A DNA stretch of 16,737 nucleotides from Dehalococcoidia bacterium. GTDB lineage: Bacteria; Chloroflexota; Dehalococcoidia; Lucifugimonadales; JAGWBF01. Made by a program: the position numbers and the translations under genes. Location: the NCBI GenBank assembly GCA_021296025.1, contig JAGWBF010000019.1, positions 1 to 16,737 on the forward strand, in the 5' to 3' direction. The notes under the pieces are model-generated. The model was given only the letters and a program-made list of their open reading frames with translations. It was not told where the DNA came from and did no database searches. Positions 1 through 7,868 of the stretch are shown here, in pieces; within the stretch, counting starts at the first letter, position 1, and each line of letters starts with the position of its first letter.

Positions 1-27
1 AGCCCTGATGGAGCGGGCGTCCTCCAT
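1..27 (-). CDS. Possible start of the next ccm-cluster gene (partial)
   Basis: Downstream of the CcmI-like gene, the minus strand has an ATG at 27 preceded by AGGTG with about 6-nt spacing. It opens a frame running off the window edge (MEDARSIRA, 9 residues visible). A GTG at 42 is an in-frame alternative start. The position after ccmF, ccmH and a CcmI-like gene would suit a heme-exporter ATPase gene such as ccmA, but nine residues cannot show this. The same frame is also the continuation of the upstream short gene beyond its TAG, so these codons may instead be the tail of that gene after a nonsense change. Confidence 0.25.
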
Positions 28-51
28 CCGGCACACCTGCACCTCTCGGCG

Positions 52-315
52 CTACTCGGGCGCTTCCAGCGGTCCCAGCTGGAACTCCATCTGCAGGGCC
101 CGTATCTCCTGGTACATCTCCTCCCGACGCCTTCTCTCTGCTGCCAGGGTGGACTGGGGGGCGTCCGGTCCACCGCTGGGGTCACTCCGGCGGAAGAAAG
201 GATAAGCCACCATCGCTACAACAAAGATGGCCAGGAGGGTGACTATGAGGAAGGGGATCAACGGTCCCCAGTCCTTGGACCTTGCGTCCCATTTTCGCAG
301 GCCCCATAGCTGCAA
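52..315 (-). CDS. CcmI-like short membrane-anchored protein
   Basis: An 87-residue protein. Residues about 18-41 form one strongly hydrophobic membrane segment (GPLIPFLIVTLLAIFVVAMV), followed by FFRR and a Pro/Gly-rich linker. The C-terminal part is charged and helical (LAAERRRREEMYQEIRALQMEFQLGPLE), resembling the 'regulatory' helix of CcmI-type proteins, where a Leu/Arg/Glu-rich helix precedes a G-x-L-x-x-x-D/E-Y motif. CcmI helps present apocytochromes to the heme ligation machinery. The gene starts at TTG 315 (start uncertain; GGGAA lies just upstream), 47 nt after ccmF. The stop is a TAG directly after APE, where relatives of this type often carry a tyrosine, and the frame stays open to the window edge. 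The protein could therefore be shortened. The family assignment rests on pattern and neighbourhood only. Confidence 0.6.
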   Translation of the reverse strand: MQLWGLRKWDARSKDWGPLIPFLIVTLLAIFVVAMVAYPFFRRSDPSGGPDAPQSTLAAERRRREEMYQEIRALQMEFQLGPLEAPE

Positions 316-362
316 GATTCCCAGACCAGCGGCAAGTCAATCACCGAGACGATTCTTCCAGC

Positions 363-2381
363 CTAGTCACTCCCCGTCTGCCCCACCGCACCCGGAATAC
401 CTCCCATGTCCCTTCTTCTTGAAGCTAGGTCAAAGGCCGGAGCAGACTCCGAGGCCCTTCGAGGCCACAGGGAGACTCCACTGCCCAGCATGAACATAGG
501 CCCGGCAATCCACATCCACCAGACCAAGGGGTTCTGAATCACCCGGACGCCGGCGCTGCCATCCTCGGCTAGCTCGCTGGGCACCACATAGAAGTCCTCC
601 ACGGGGGTGGAACGAATGGATGCCCGGGTGCTGGACATCTGGAAGTCGGGATAGAAGGCCCTCTGGGGATGCATCTCGCCGATGAATTCGCCTTCCTTGT
701 AGGCCCGTAAGGTTGACACAAACTCGGTACGGTCCCCCCTGAACGCTGACTCGGTGCCTACGTACTCTATGCGGTAATCGCCTATGGCCGCGCTCTCTCC
801 TGGTTGCAGCACCACATCCCTCTGAATCTCGTAGAAGGATGATCCCACGACGCCCAGCACCAGGAGGAGTACCGCCAGGTGCACGATGTAACCGCCATAG
901 CGGGGGCGATTGGCGGCGATCAACTTTGGGAAGGCCAGCAGGTAGTTGTTCCCCTGCTGACGCAGCGTCCTGGTGCCCCTGTACCACTCGGCGAGTATTC
1001 CCGTGGCCACCATGGCACATATCCCGAAGGCAAGCAGCGGGTACACCTCCCCGATCCCCACCAAACGCAGGACTACAATGACGCCAACTCCAACGCCTGC
1101 AGGCAGGGCCAACGCCCGCAGCAGCGTGCGGGGCGATGCCCGCCGCCATGGCATCAGCGGCCCCACGCCCATCAGGAAGACCAAGGCAAGCATCAGCGGC
1201 CCGTTGACCTGGTTGTAGAACGGAGCCGCAACGGTGACCACGCTTCCCCGGAAGGCTTCAGAGATAAGGGGATAGACGACTCCCCACAACGTGACGAAGG
1301 CTATGGCCAACAGCAGAAGGTTGTTGACCAGGAAGGATGCTTCCCTTGACAGGGTCGATTCCAGGGTGGACCTGCTCTTTAGGGCGTTGTACCGCAGGAA
1401 GAATATGGCAAAGGGTACAATCACGCCGATTGCCGTAAACATCAGGAAGATCCAGCCCAGGGACGATGCTCCGAAGGAGTGCACCGAGGGGACCGGCCCA
1501 CCGCGGTTCATGAACATACCGTAGAGGGCAAGACCGAAGGCGATATTGATGAGCACGATGTTCCACATCCGGAACATACCCCGGCGCTTCTGCACCATGA
1601 TGGAGTGTATGAAGGCGGTCAAGGCCACGAAGGGCATGAACCCGGCGTTCTCCACCGGGTCCCAAGCCCAGTAGCCTCCCCATCCCAGGATGGTGTAAGC
1701 CCACCAACCGCCCAGGAGCAGGCCCGAACCCAGCAGGGCCCAACTTACTATCCCCCATGTCCGGCCCGAATCCACCCATTCATCCCCGGACTTTCCTTCG
1801 ATGAGGGCACCGAGGGCAAAGGCAAGAGGTATGGCTACAGCCACTAGCCCCGCCATCATCACGGGTGGATGGATGAACATGCCTGGGTGGGTCAGCAAGG
1901 GGTTGATACCCTGTCCATCGGAGGGAGTGAAGGACAGCTCAGAAAAGGGGTTGGCCATAAAGTAGGTCACAGCCAGGAAGAAGGTCAGCACGAGCATCAA
2001 CACCATGCTGGTGTAGGGCAGCACATCCTGCATCTTCTGAGGGGCCAGCTTGAGAGCCAGGGCCGACATGGCGGCCAGCACAAACCCTATGTAGAGAAGG
2101 GAGCCTTCATTGCCGGCGTAGAAGGCCACCCAGGTGTACACCCGTTCCATCGCCAAGTTGCTGTTCTCAGCCACGTAGGCGATACGGAACTCGTTGGTGA
2201 GGAAGGCTCCTACCAGGCTGATTACGGAGACGGCCAGCACCAGGACGACTACGTACATTGCGAAGCGGGAGCTTTCCAGGAGCTCCGGTATGCGCCTCAG
2301 ACGTCCCAGCCCGGAACCCAGGGCTGAGTAGGCCGCCAGGGCGACAGCCAGGGCCAGGGTTATGCTTCCAAGGTCTGCCAA
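363..2381 (-). CDS. ccmF: Cytochrome c heme lyase subunit CcmF
   Basis: A 672-residue polytopic membrane protein close to the usual CcmF length. It is the core of system I cytochrome c maturation, joining heme delivered by CcmE to apocytochrome CXXCH motifs on the outer face of the membrane. Visible family features: YAGNEGSLLYIG near residue 90; the HPPVMMAGL segment near 170; the tryptophan-rich heme-binding WWD motif (WGGYWAWDPVENAGF) near 233-247; NRGGPVPSVHSFG near 293; and a long C-terminal periplasmic part followed by a last membrane helix (WWMWIAGPMFMLGSG). The start is a TTG at 2381. GGAGG lies 7 nt upstream and overlaps the end of ccmH, whose TAG is separated by 3 nt. No ATG occurs before residue 42, which would delete the first helix. 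Translational coupling with ccmH is likely. Confidence 0.95.
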   Translation of the reverse strand: MADLGSITLALAVALAAYSALGSGLGRLRRIPELLESSRFAMYVVVLVLAVSVISLVGAFLTNEFRIAYVAENSNLAMERVYTWVAFYAGNEGSLLYIGFVLAAMSALALKLAPQKMQDVLPYTSMVLMLVLTFFLAVTYFMANPFSELSFTPSDGQGINPLLTHPGMFIHPPVMMAGLVAVAIPLAFALGALIEGKSGDEWVDSGRTWGIVSWALLGSGLLLGGWWAYTILGWGGYWAWDPVENAGFMPFVALTAFIHSIMVQKRRGMFRMWNIVLINIAFGLALYGMFMNRGGPVPSVHSFGASSLGWIFLMFTAIGVIVPFAIFFLRYNALKSRSTLESTLSREASFLVNNLLLLAIAFVTLWGVVYPLISEAFRGSVVTVAAPFYNQVNGPLMLALVFLMGVGPLMPWRRASPRTLLRALALPAGVGVGVIVVLRLVGIGEVYPLLAFGICAMVATGILAEWYRGTRTLRQQGNNYLLAFPKLIAANRPRYGGYIVHLAVLLLVLGVVGSSFYEIQRDVVLQPGESAAIGDYRIEYVGTESAFRGDRTEFVSTLRAYKEGEFIGEMHPQRAFYPDFQMSSTRASIRSTPVEDFYVVPSELAEDGSAGVRVIQNPLVWWMWIAGPMFMLGSGVSLWPRRASESAPAFDLASRRRDMGGIPGAVGQTGSD

Positions 2382-2384
2382 CCT

Positions 2385-2915
2385 CTAGCCTCCTTCTTTC
2401 CCATCATTAACACCTTCCATCTCCGCATCGGCCATCGCTAGGTACTCGCCCATCCGCCCAGGTTCCGTCCCTTCATTTGCTGCGTCGCCTCTCACACGCA
2501 TGCTACGGACGACCAGCAGCAATAGGAACAGAGCCCCCGCCAACCCTACCGGCGGAACGACCCAGGCCAGCAGGCTGAACCCTTCCTTGGGCGGCGCTGC
2601 GAGGACAGCTTCGCCGTAGCGCTCCACGAAGTATTGAAGTATCTCATCGCGAGTCCATCCATCCTCCAGCCTTGCTCTGACCGCTGCCCGCATCTGGGCC
2701 GCCAGCTCCACCTGGGACTGGTCGATGGTCTCTCCGGGACACTGCAGGCAGATCAGCTGCTTGTCGATGGACTGGGCGCGCTCCTCCAGGGAAGGTGGAA
2801 GTTCACTGGCGCAGGCGGAGAAGGTCAAGGCTAACCCCAGCAGGAGGATGGTAGGGATACCATTTCGCAGGGTCAGGTTCACAGTTCTGACATCACCCTG
2901 GCCAGAATGGGCCAT
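2385..2915 (-). CDS. ccmH: Cytochrome c maturation protein CcmH
   Basis: A 176-residue CcmH/CycL-type thiol-disulfide protein that reduces or holds apocytochrome CXXCH cysteines before heme attachment by CcmF. The N-terminus carries a hydrophobic signal segment ending in FSAC, a possible lipobox. The redox motif is LICLQC followed by PGETIDQSQ, corresponding to the family LRCxxCQ...SxS region with Ile in place of the usual Arg. The three-helix domain continues with AQMRAAVRARLEDGWTRDEILQYFVERYGEAVL, and a C-terminal membrane helix follows (SLLAWVVPPVGLAGALFLLLLVV). Start ATG 2915 has only a weak upstream purine stretch; a GTG further in is possible. It lies 22 nt after actE and 3 nt before ccmF, in the same transcription direction. 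Confidence 0.92.
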   Translation of the reverse strand: MAHSGQGDVRTVNLTLRNGIPTILLLGLALTFSACASELPPSLEERAQSIDKQLICLQCPGETIDQSQVELAAQMRAAVRARLEDGWTRDEILQYFVERYGEAVLAAPPKEGFSLLAWVVPPVGLAGALFLLLLVVRSMRVRGDAANEGTEPGRMGEYLAMADAEMEGVNDGKEGG

Positions 2916-2937
2916 GCAGCTTCACCGGCCCTAAGGA

Positions 2938-3567
2938 TTAGGGGCAGCTATCATGGTCATCAATGAGGCAAGCCCGTATGTAGGTGACCACCCGCCACCT
3001 ATCATCCACGGAAAGCAGCTTTGCGAAGGAGGGCATGACGGTTACACCATTGGTTATCCAGCCATACAGGCCGGCGTCCGTCTGGTCCACCACGTAGGAA
3101 TCAGTCAGGTTCGGAGTAATAGTGTACGGTTGGGAGTCCGTGCCATATCCAAAAGACTCTTTCATGGTGTTCAGCACAGGTCCGTCACCCAAACCCTGGG
3201 CGCCGTGGCAGAATACGCAGTTGGTAGAGTAGATGTATTCGCCTGCCGCCAGGACCGATTCTCCGGGAGTGAACGGGTTCTCCCCCGTGCTTAGCTGTAC
3301 CCCGGTTATGGGGACAGATCCCGCGGGAGCAGACAAAACGGGGGGCTCATGGGGTCCATAGGACTGCTGGTAGTGCATCTCGTAGAATATGTCCACGGGA
3401 TAGGTCCCGCTGGCGCAGCCGGCGGCTGCGAGAGCTACGACGACGAGAAGCAACGCAGCCAGGACAATGGTCCGTCCCCTCGGTCCTCGTGACGCGGCGG
3501 AGGCCCCCCGGCCCTTCCGTTCCGTGGGAACCCCGTTCCCGAAATTCGATACCAGCTGGTCCTTCAT
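2938..3567 (-). CDS. actE: Alternative complex III monoheme cytochrome c subunit ActE
   Basis: A 209-residue cytochrome c subunit. After a basic, Ser/Gly-rich N-terminus there is a hydrophobic segment ending in a lipobox-like LAAAGC, suggesting a lipid-anchored protein facing the periplasmic side. The single heme motif is CVFCH, followed by GAQGLGDGP. The likely distal axial methionine is in TVMPSF, as in class I cytochromes c. Before the heme domain, the stretch EMHYQQSYGPHEPPVL...PAGSVPITG matches the usual ActE lead-in. The heme accepts electrons passing through ACIII and can hand them to the terminal oxidase. ATG 3567 begins 5 nt after the actD stop, with a weak ribosome-binding site, so coupling to actD is probable. 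The C-terminus has two further cysteines (RACLIDDHDSC) that could form a disulfide. Confidence 0.92.
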   Translation of the reverse strand: MKDQLVSNFGNGVPTERKGRGASAASRGPRGRTIVLAALLLVVVALAAAGCASGTYPVDIFYEMHYQQSYGPHEPPVLSAPAGSVPITGVQLSTGENPFTPGESVLAAGEYIYSTNCVFCHGAQGLGDGPVLNTMKESFGYGTDSQPYTITPNLTDSYVVDQTDAGLYGWITNGVTVMPSFAKLLSVDDRWRVVTYIRACLIDDHDSCP

Positions 3568-3572
3568 GGAAG

Positions 3573-4085
3573 CTACACTTTACCTCGCTTGATATCCTCG
3601 GCCCCCGCCTGGGTTAGCACCTGCTCCACCCGGTCAACCTCCTCCGGCTCGCACTCTACCAGTACACCAACATACCCTTCGGTGATCCGGTCATCGTAAA
3701 GACCCAAGGACGGCCTCGGCAGTCGGGACTCAAATATGATACCCAGAACGGTGAACAGGATGGCCCCCAGCATCGTTCCTTCGTAGGTCACGATCGCCAT
3801 GGGGGGCAGGGAGAGGATGGGCTTTCCTCCCGTCACCAGCGGGTAAGCCATCTGGGTCATCGACGTGAGGAGGATACCGGCGGTAAGTCCGCACAGGGCT
3901 CCGACGAAGGGGAACACGTAAAGGCGGTGACTGCTCTCTTTCTCTCCGAAGGCCCCTTCCGGGTACGGCGCTCCCGTGAGGAAGTCGTAATCGTTGTCGC
4001 TTATGCCCATGCGCTGGAGGCCGTCTCCCGCCTCCGCAGCATAGTTGGCGTCGGAGTATAAACCTAGCACACCTGTCTTAGCCAT
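3573..4085 (-). CDS. actD: Alternative complex III membrane subunit ActD (DUF3341)
   Basis: A 170-residue subunit of the DUF3341 type, the ActD protein of alternative complex III. The N-terminal domain (GVLGLYSDANYAAEAGDGLQRMG) and the C-terminal domain (YVGVLVECEPEEVDRVEQVLTQAGAEDI) look like two halves of a small alpha/beta fold. They flank two membrane helices, about residues 58-80 (VFPFVGALCGLTAGILLTSMT) and 100-122 (YEGTMLGAILFTVLGIIFESR). In known ACIII structures ActD is an accessory membrane subunit without cofactors. Start ATG 4085 is supported by AAGGAGG about 6 nt upstream. The gene lies between actC and actE, as in canonical act operons. Confidence 0.93.
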   Translation of the reverse strand: MAKTGVLGLYSDANYAAEAGDGLQRMGISDNDYDFLTGAPYPEGAFGEKESSHRLYVFPFVGALCGLTAGILLTSMTQMAYPLVTGGKPILSLPPMAIVTYEGTMLGAILFTVLGIIFESRLPRPSLGLYDDRITEGYVGVLVECEPEEVDRVEQVLTQAGAEDIKRGKV

Positions 4086-4144
4086 CTAACGCCTCCTTCC
4101 TCCATCTTCGTCCATCGACGGGAATGGAGGATTTTGCTCCGCAG

Positions 4145-5521
4145 CTACTCCTCCCGGAGTACTGCGGGCACCTTTCTTCTACCAATCTGTATCTCATCCC
4201 GTGCGATCTCTCCCTCCTTGATGTCGTAGAGGGGGATTAGAGGGAACACCTTGGCAAACAGCAACATAAGCATGCAGACCAGCGCGAAGGTACCAATGAC
4301 TATGACCACCTCGACAACGCTGGGGGCGTAGGTGAAGTAGGTGAAGTTCATGACCTGCTTCTGGGCAAGACCGGGCACGATGATCAGAAAGCGCTCCAGC
4401 CACATGCCGATGTTCACCGATATGCAGGCGATGATCATCAGTCCCGGGTTCCTACGGACGCCCTTGAACAGCCACATTCCGACAGGAATGAAGTAGGTGG
4501 TGCCCACGAAGGTTATGAACCACCAGCTCCATGGGGCCTGGGCCGATAAGAAGTCCTTGACGGCTATCTCATCCGCTTCCAGGCTGTAAAGGCCGAAGAA
4601 GAACTCAAGGACAAAGAAGAAGAACCATCCGGTGGCCACCACCACCAGCAGCCTGCCCAAGGCATCGAAATGCTCGGGACGTATGTATTCTTGCCACCCA
4701 TACAGCCAGCGCATGACCGCCATGACGATCACCACCGCGGCAACGCCCGAGTGGACGGCCCCGATAACAAAGTAGGGCGGGAATATAGTGGAATGCCAGC
4801 TCTTCACCGCGATGGCCATGCTGAAGTCGAAGGACACGATGCTGTGCACCGACACGAAGACGGGCAGGATCAGCGCCGAAAGCAGGACGCCTGCAATGAT
4901 CTGCAGCTTCCACTGGCGCGGGTTGCCCCGCCAACCCAAAGCAAGCACGGAGTATATCTGGCGCCGTATACCAGTAGATCGGTCCCTTATTACCGCAAGA
5001 TCTGGGAGAAGGGCGATGTAAACGAACAGCGTGCTGGAGGTGAGGTAGGTAAACACCGCCGATGGGTCCCATATGAGAGCCGAACGCACATTCGGGTACA
5101 CACCCCTGGCCCAGTCGAAGGGGAAGACCCAGTAGAAGACCCGCCAGGGACGCCCTGCGTGAATCAGGGGCATCAACATGGCTGTCATCAGTGAGAAGAC
5201 GGTCAGCACCTCTGCAGCCCTGGTAGCGGGCCGTCTCCACTCCGCCTTGGAAAGCCGAAGGATGGCCGAGAGCATGACGCCGGCGTGCGAAATCCCGATC
5301 CAAAAGACAAAGTTGGTAATGAAGAAGCCCCACATGACGGGTCGGTTCAGACCGCTTACACCCAAGCCGCGGTTGAACATGTACCCGGCAGCGCACATCG
5401 CGCCCAGGACGATAATCCCAAAGAAGGCGATCAGCCCCCATTGCCACTTGGGATGCGTGAAGATGGTGTGAAGCAGGTCCCGGTTTATCTGCCGGTCTGC
5501 CAGCGCCCTACCTTCCTGCAT
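4145..5521 (-). CDS. actC: Alternative complex III quinol-binding membrane subunit ActC (NrfD family)
   Basis: A 458-residue polytopic protein of the NrfD/PsrC family with about ten membrane helices. The run NRPVMWGFFITNFVFWIGIS, followed by HAGVMLSAILRL and then WRRPATRAAEVLTVFSLMTA, is typical of ActC, as is the HAGRPWRVFYWVFPFDWARG region that contributes to the quinol site. ActC holds the quinol-oxidising site of ACIII, close to the iron-sulfur subunit. Start ATG 5521 has AAGGAAG with 3-4 nt spacing. The gene begins 28 nt after the preceding NrfD-like gene and ends 59 nt before actD. The neighbouring 485-residue NrfD protein is the more divergent of the two, which is why this one is named ActC. 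Confidence 0.93.
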   Translation of the reverse strand: MQEGRALADRQINRDLLHTIFTHPKWQWGLIAFFGIIVLGAMCAAGYMFNRGLGVSGLNRPVMWGFFITNFVFWIGISHAGVMLSAILRLSKAEWRRPATRAAEVLTVFSLMTAMLMPLIHAGRPWRVFYWVFPFDWARGVYPNVRSALIWDPSAVFTYLTSSTLFVYIALLPDLAVIRDRSTGIRRQIYSVLALGWRGNPRQWKLQIIAGVLLSALILPVFVSVHSIVSFDFSMAIAVKSWHSTIFPPYFVIGAVHSGVAAVVIVMAVMRWLYGWQEYIRPEHFDALGRLLVVVATGWFFFFVLEFFFGLYSLEADEIAVKDFLSAQAPWSWWFITFVGTTYFIPVGMWLFKGVRRNPGLMIIACISVNIGMWLERFLIIVPGLAQKQVMNFTYFTYAPSVVEVVIVIGTFALVCMLMLLFAKVFPLIPLYDIKEGEIARDEIQIGRRKVPAVLREE

Positions 5522-5549
5522 AGACTTCCTTCATCTTGCTACACATCCT

Positions 5550-7007
5550 CTACTCCGGCTTCCCAAGCACCAGGTACTTGCCCTTCATGAATGGGCGGTA
5601 CAGGACGTACATCAGCCCTTCCTTCATCTCCCAGGCCGACATGATGGGGATCAAGCGGGTGCCCAACAGGAAGATAAAGGCAGCCCCGGCCATCATCCCA
5701 ACCACCATCAGAACATCAAGCGGACCCGGGAGCACGGGCAGCAGCTGGGCTGCGGTGCCTCCGTGGGCAGCCTCGAACTCAGCAATGGACTCCGCGCCCA
5801 CATCCTTGATGTTGAAGGCGGGAACGTACAGGCGCACCATCATAAAGAAGGCGCCGATGATCACCGATGCTCCGGCGACGGTGGGTCCTAGGACACTCTT
5901 GCGCACCCCATTCCACAGCAGAAGGACGAAGGGAATGAAGAAGCTGAAGAACAGGTTCAACAGGAAGGCAGTTCGGTAGGACTCAACCATCAGCAGCTTT
6001 ATAACGGTCTGCTCGGTCTCATCCCGGCCATACCAGAAGGTCATGAATTCGGAGAACCAGAAGTAACCCCAGAGCAGGGTCACGCCGAGGAGCACCTTGG
6101 CAAAGGACCAGAAGGGGTCGACCCCTATGTACCGATCGTACCCTCCCACCTTTTTCATCAGGAACAAGACCACGATCAGCAGCCCCGCCGAGGCTTGGAT
6201 GCCTGTCAGTACATGATGGGCGGCGAAGATGGAGTCCCGCCAGCCGGGTATCAGGCTGAGGGCGAAGTCCAGGCTGATCAGGGTGTGCACCCAGACCAGC
6301 AGCATGAAATAGAACGCGCCCAGGATAGCCATCTGCCCTTTCTGGACGTTCCAGTCCCGGACGGTCCCCTGCCACCCGCAGGCCAAGCGTCCCATCACCC
6401 GGGCGCGCAGGCCATTGGAGACCTGGGCTATCTGGGCCATGTCTGGCCGGGCCGAGACCCACAACAGAGCCAGCCCGCACACCACTACACCAATTAGTCC
6501 GGCCATGTCCCACCAGATGGGGGCCCCGATGGGTGCGCTGAACCAGATGGTGCGCCGGTCCTTGCCCAGCTCCAGGACACCATCCCCATTCAGATCGATG
6601 CCCGGAAGGACGATCAGCATAGGTATGAAGGCCAGGACTGCAAGGATTCCAACCAGGGAGAACAGTTCCGCAGCCCTGGAGAAGGGCCTGCGCCAGTGGT
6701 TCTTGGTCCATCGGAAAGCGATGGCAGCAAGGGGCGCTGTGGTGGCGGTCACTATGAGGAAGGCGAATGCGGCGGCGTAGTAGCCGTACTCATTTCTCGA
6801 CGAATCGGATAGGCCTACATCCAAGGCTCGAATCACAAAGGCCAGGACCCCAAGGGCGAATAGCCCTCCCGCAACAGCCACAGCCAACCAGAACTTGGGG
6901 CATGCGGCGTCGTACTTCTCCGCCAGGTCCTGCATAACTTCCCTGTCGGAAAGATGTACCTCGGGAGGGCCGGTCCTCTCGGCGGCCTCATGGGGATGTC
7001 TAGCCAT
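5550..7007 (-). CDS. Second NrfD-family membrane subunit, ActF-like
   Basis: A 485-residue polytopic protein of the NrfD family with about ten membrane helices and a roughly 37-residue hydrophilic N-terminal extension. Family marks include WRRPFSRAAELFSLVGILAVLAF, equivalent to the WRRPATRAAE stretch of ActC, the aromatic-rich GAPIWWDMAGLI and SEFMTFWYGRDETE. An Asp/Gly-rich loop (DLNGDGVLELGKD) connects two helices. ACIII usually contains two NrfD-like subunits, ActC and ActF, with ActF encoded after ActE. Here the extra copy sits directly before actC, so it is probably the ActF counterpart in an altered gene order. This assignment is inferred. Start ATG 7007 overlaps the end of the iron-sulfur gene by 8 nt (ATGGCTAG), a clear sign of translational coupling; AAGGCGG supplies the ribosome-binding site. 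Confidence 0.85.
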   Translation of the reverse strand: MARHPHEAAERTGPPEVHLSDREVMQDLAEKYDAACPKFWLAVAVAGGLFALGVLAFVIRALDVGLSDSSRNEYGYYAAAFAFLIVTATTAPLAAIAFRWTKNHWRRPFSRAAELFSLVGILAVLAFIPMLIVLPGIDLNGDGVLELGKDRRTIWFSAPIGAPIWWDMAGLIGVVVCGLALLWVSARPDMAQIAQVSNGLRARVMGRLACGWQGTVRDWNVQKGQMAILGAFYFMLLVWVHTLISLDFALSLIPGWRDSIFAAHHVLTGIQASAGLLIVVLFLMKKVGGYDRYIGVDPFWSFAKVLLGVTLLWGYFWFSEFMTFWYGRDETEQTVIKLLMVESYRTAFLLNLFFSFFIPFVLLLWNGVRKSVLGPTVAGASVIIGAFFMMVRLYVPAFNIKDVGAESIAEFEAAHGGTAAQLLPVLPGPLDVLMVVGMMAGAAFIFLLGTRLIPIMSAWEMKEGLMYVLYRPFMKGKYLVLGKPE

Positions 7008-7812
7008 GTCCGCCTTCTCCGGTACGGCGTGGGTCTATCTTTTTCAAGTAGATGACGTTGGGCTCGGTGCCTATGTTCTTGAGGAGCTGGTATGCCCTGT
7101 CATCCTTGAGAACCTTCTCATTGGTGTCTTCATCGACAGCAACATACTGGCTCAGCTGACCGTCGGGGTCGGTGTAGTCACCGAATATCAGGCTGCCCGT
7201 CGGACACGCCTGGACGCACGCAGGGGCGAAGTTCCCTTCGGCCAGGGCGCGGTCATTTAATTCTCCTCCCTCGGCAGCCTCCACCTGGCGCTCTCCTCTT
7301 CGGAGCCTCTGGATGCAGAAGGAGCACTTCTCCATGATTCCCCGGCTGCGTACGGTCACATCCGGGTTCAGCTGGTTACGCATCCTATCCGGCCACACGG
7401 GTTCCCAGTAGTTGAAGAAGCGCACCTGGTAGGGGCAGTTGTTGGCGCAGTATCGGGTGCCCACGCAGCGGTTGTATACCTGGACGTTCAGGCCCTGGTC
7501 GTTGTGATAGGTGGCGTACACCGGGCACACCGGCTCGCAGGGGGCGTTCTCACAGTGCTGACACAGCACTGGAAGGAACCGCGCCTTGATGTCCTGGAAG
7601 GGCGCATCCTCGGGACGGCTTCGGTACTCTTCGGGGACTTCCCAGTAGCGCTGTATGTGTATCCACTCTATGGGCCTTCGCTCGTGAAACCGGTCCTCGG
7701 TGTTGAGCTGCACGTTGTTCTCGGCCTGGCAAGCAACCACGCAGGCCTGGCATCCCGTGCACTTATCTATATCTACGATCATACCCCACTTGTGGGGCTT
7801 CCTCTGGGCCAT
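7000..7812 (-). CDS. actB2: Alternative complex III iron-sulfur subunit ActB2 (ferredoxin-like)
   Basis: A 270-residue PsrB/DmsB-type electron-transfer subunit with four cysteine clusters. In order: CTGCQACVVAC; CQHCENAPCEPVC; CVGTRYCANNC; and CSFC paired with CVQAC. The third cluster has Thr where the second cysteine would be expected (C-V-G-T), which fits a [3Fe-4S] cluster beside three [4Fe-4S] clusters, the set described for ACIII. The protein passes electrons between the quinol site in the NrfD subunits and the heme subunits. In many species this module is fused to the molybdopterin-like domain as one ActB; here it is a separate gene 56 nt downstream of that domain. Start ATG 7812 (MAQRKPHKW) is preferred; a GTG one codon upstream is equally possible. 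It overlaps the next gene by 8 nt. Confidence 0.95.
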   Translation of the reverse strand: MAQRKPHKWGMIVDIDKCTGCQACVVACQAENNVQLNTEDRFHERRPIEWIHIQRYWEVPEEYRSRPEDAPFQDIKARFLPVLCQHCENAPCEPVCPVYATYHNDQGLNVQVYNRCVGTRYCANNCPYQVRFFNYWEPVWPDRMRNQLNPDVTVRSRGIMEKCSFCIQRLRRGERQVEAAEGGELNDRALAEGNFAPACVQACPTGSLIFGDYTDPDGQLSQYVAVDEDTNEKVLKDDRAYQLLKNIGTEPNVIYLKKIDPRRTGEGGHG

Positions 7813-7868
7813 CACCTAGCCTGCCTTTCCTTAAGCCGGGCTACTCTAAGCATTGCTTCCACTCTCCC

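Noticed and set aside
4605..5447. Minus-strand open frame of about 280 codons in another frame of actC
   Set aside because: Its composition is rich in Arg, Gly and His without membrane segments, while the overlapping frame is clearly ActC.
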